Position numbers and translations under genes: made by a program
Origin: an uncultured Collinsella sp.
GTDB lineage: Bacteria > Actinomycetota > Coriobacteriia > Coriobacteriales > Coriobacteriaceae
DNA: 51,814 nucleotides
Direction: 5' to 3'
NCBI GenBank assembly: GCA_902470695.1
Contig: CABRHH010000019.1
Span: forward strand, 1-51,814
Notes under the pieces: model-generated
What the model was told of the DNA's origin: nothing
Databases searched by the model: none
The model's input: the letters and a program-made list of their open reading frames with translations, nothing else
Part shown: positions 51,336 through 51,814 of the stretch, piece by piece
Layout of the letters: every line of letters begins with the position of its first letter
How positions within the stretch are numbered: the stretch's first letter is position 1

Positions 51336-51405
51336 CGTTGCCGCAACGTCCGGAATCCGAACCCGCGTTGCCGCAACGTCCGGAATCCGAACCCGCGTTT
51401 TGCGG
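51316..51405. repeat. 30-bp tandem repeats, about three copies
   Basis: Copies start at 51316, 51346 and 51376; the unit begins ACGTCCGGAATCCG and ends GTTGCCGCA. The first two differ by one base in the body; the third decays at its end and degenerate copies may follow to ~51470. The motif shares words with the nested palindrome next to it. No spacers, so not CRISPR. Apparent reading frames through it are artefacts of the 30-base (10-codon) period. Confidence 0.8.
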
Positions 51406-51615
51406 ATGCCCGGCACCCGGAGCCCGCGTCCTGTTCCCGGTGCTCGACACCCGCGCTCGCATCCCGCTCCCGTCTCCAAGAATCCGCACTCCAGTCTGGC
51501 AAATCACCTGGCACCGCACCCGGGTCGCCTGTTGCCGGCAGCGTGATTGCAGCGCGAACCCGCGTTTGGAGGGAGGGGGTGAACGATTACGCGGTGTCCG
51601 ATGTCACCTATCTGC

Positions 51616-51638
51616 TATCATCTACATGTTTTGTAGAT
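51616..51638 (+). promoter_or_regulatory. Possible -10 box with overlapping operator
   Basis: TATCAT (51616-51621) is overlapped by an inverted repeat ATCTACA-TGTTT-TGTAGAT (51620-51638), placing a 7-bp dyad on the transcription start of the gene at 51659. A -35 is not evident. Confidence 0.45.
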
Positions 51639-51658
51639 ATGCGGACGGAGTAGTACGG

Positions 51659-51814
51659 TTGGAAGTTCTGCTAACGGGCAACACGGCCTATGTCACCGAG
51701 GCGTTCATCAAGACCGCTTTCCCCGACGATCATGTTCTCGTTACCAAGAATACCGACTCCTCCTCCTATATTGATGTTGCCGCTTCTCGCGCAGCGGCCG
51801 CGCTTCTTTACCCG
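51659..51814 (+). CDS. Partial gene, Rossmann-like N-terminus
   Basis: Runs off the window; 52 codons visible from TTG 51659 (CGGAG about 10 bases upstream). The first residues, LEVLLTGNTAYVTEAFIKTAF then DDHVLVTKN, resemble the first beta-alpha-beta unit of NAD(P)-dependent epimerase/dehydrogenases, although the glycine pattern is not the usual TGxxGxxG. Function cannot be decided from this fragment. Confidence 0.6.
   Translation, partial: MEVLLTGNTAYVTEAFIKTAFPDDHVLVTKNTDSSSYIDVAASRAAAALLYP

Noticed and set aside
51316..51405. CRISPR array
   Set aside because: The 30-bp repeats are directly contiguous without spacers, and no cas genes are present.
49428..51479. 683-codon minus-strand frame over thrS and the repeats
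   Set aside because: Antisense to thrS and extended through a 30-bp tandem repeat whose period is a multiple of three.

Overview
This window looks like chromosomal DNA of a high-G+C actinomycete of the class Coriobacteriia, most likely Collinsella or a close relative. That placement is inference from the sequence alone. It rests on the GC-rich codon use, a LPXTG-anchored GH95 fucosidase typical of a gut commensal, acetate-kinase/phosphotransacetylase energy metabolism, a membrane-spanning LuxR-type regulator of the kind abundant in Coriobacteriia, and an amino-acid-fermenting gene set. About 42 protein genes, one tRNA, a probable 6S RNA and a tryptophan attenuator can be supported. Most of the window is ordinary core genome.

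Layout. 1-5.2 kb: two GtrA-like membrane proteins, a DegV lipid-binding protein, a TIM-barrel protein of unknown role, a tiny membrane protein and an RsmB/RsmF-type rRNA methyltransferase. 5.3-8.9 kb: an ECF transporter operon (S component, fused double ATPase, EcfT) preceded by a leader peptide with three consecutive Trp codons and an intrinsic terminator. 9-14.6 kb: a lipid kinase diverging from RNase D, a zinc peptidase with an in-frame amber codon, xseA-xseB and a HIT protein. 14.7-18.4 kb: two tandem acetate kinases facing phosphotransacetylase. 18.5-26.3 kb: UDP-galactopyranose mutase with a glycosyltransferase, an amino-acid permease, a P1 peptidase, Maf, a DJ-1/PfpI protein and RlmD. 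26.5-29.7 kb: tRNA-Ala(CGC), a radical SAM protein, the probable 6S RNA and small orphan genes. 29.7-41.1 kb: nicotinate phosphoribosyltransferase, a 1679-residue surface fucosidase, proB, a prolyl-aminopeptidase-like hydrolase and proA. 47.9-51.8 kb: an HD hydrolase, a zinc-ribbon membrane protein, thrS, a repeat-rich intergenic stretch and the start of a truncated gene.

The clearest accessory region is 41.2-47.8 kb. Its base composition is visibly less GC-rich than its neighbours. It encodes a duplicated membrane regulator (8 TM + LuxR HTH, repeated twice in one chain) and a small secreted protein behind a dyad-symmetric element and followed by an intrinsic terminator. After that comes a tightly coupled operon: a membrane-anchored lumenal-type protein, two ABC-2 permeases, a BcrA-type ATPase and a second membrane-anchored protein. 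The cassette reads as a self-contained sensing/secretion or immunity module, and I do not recognise it as a described system.

Two other points deserve attention. The ECF operon carries what looks like a complete classical tryptophan attenuator with a plausible antiterminator pairing, which predicts that this S component handles tryptophan or a related compound. Its fused ATPase has one degenerate catalytic site. The M48-like zinc peptidase gene (YugP type) is interrupted by a TAG exactly where the family has a Tyr-containing membrane segment.
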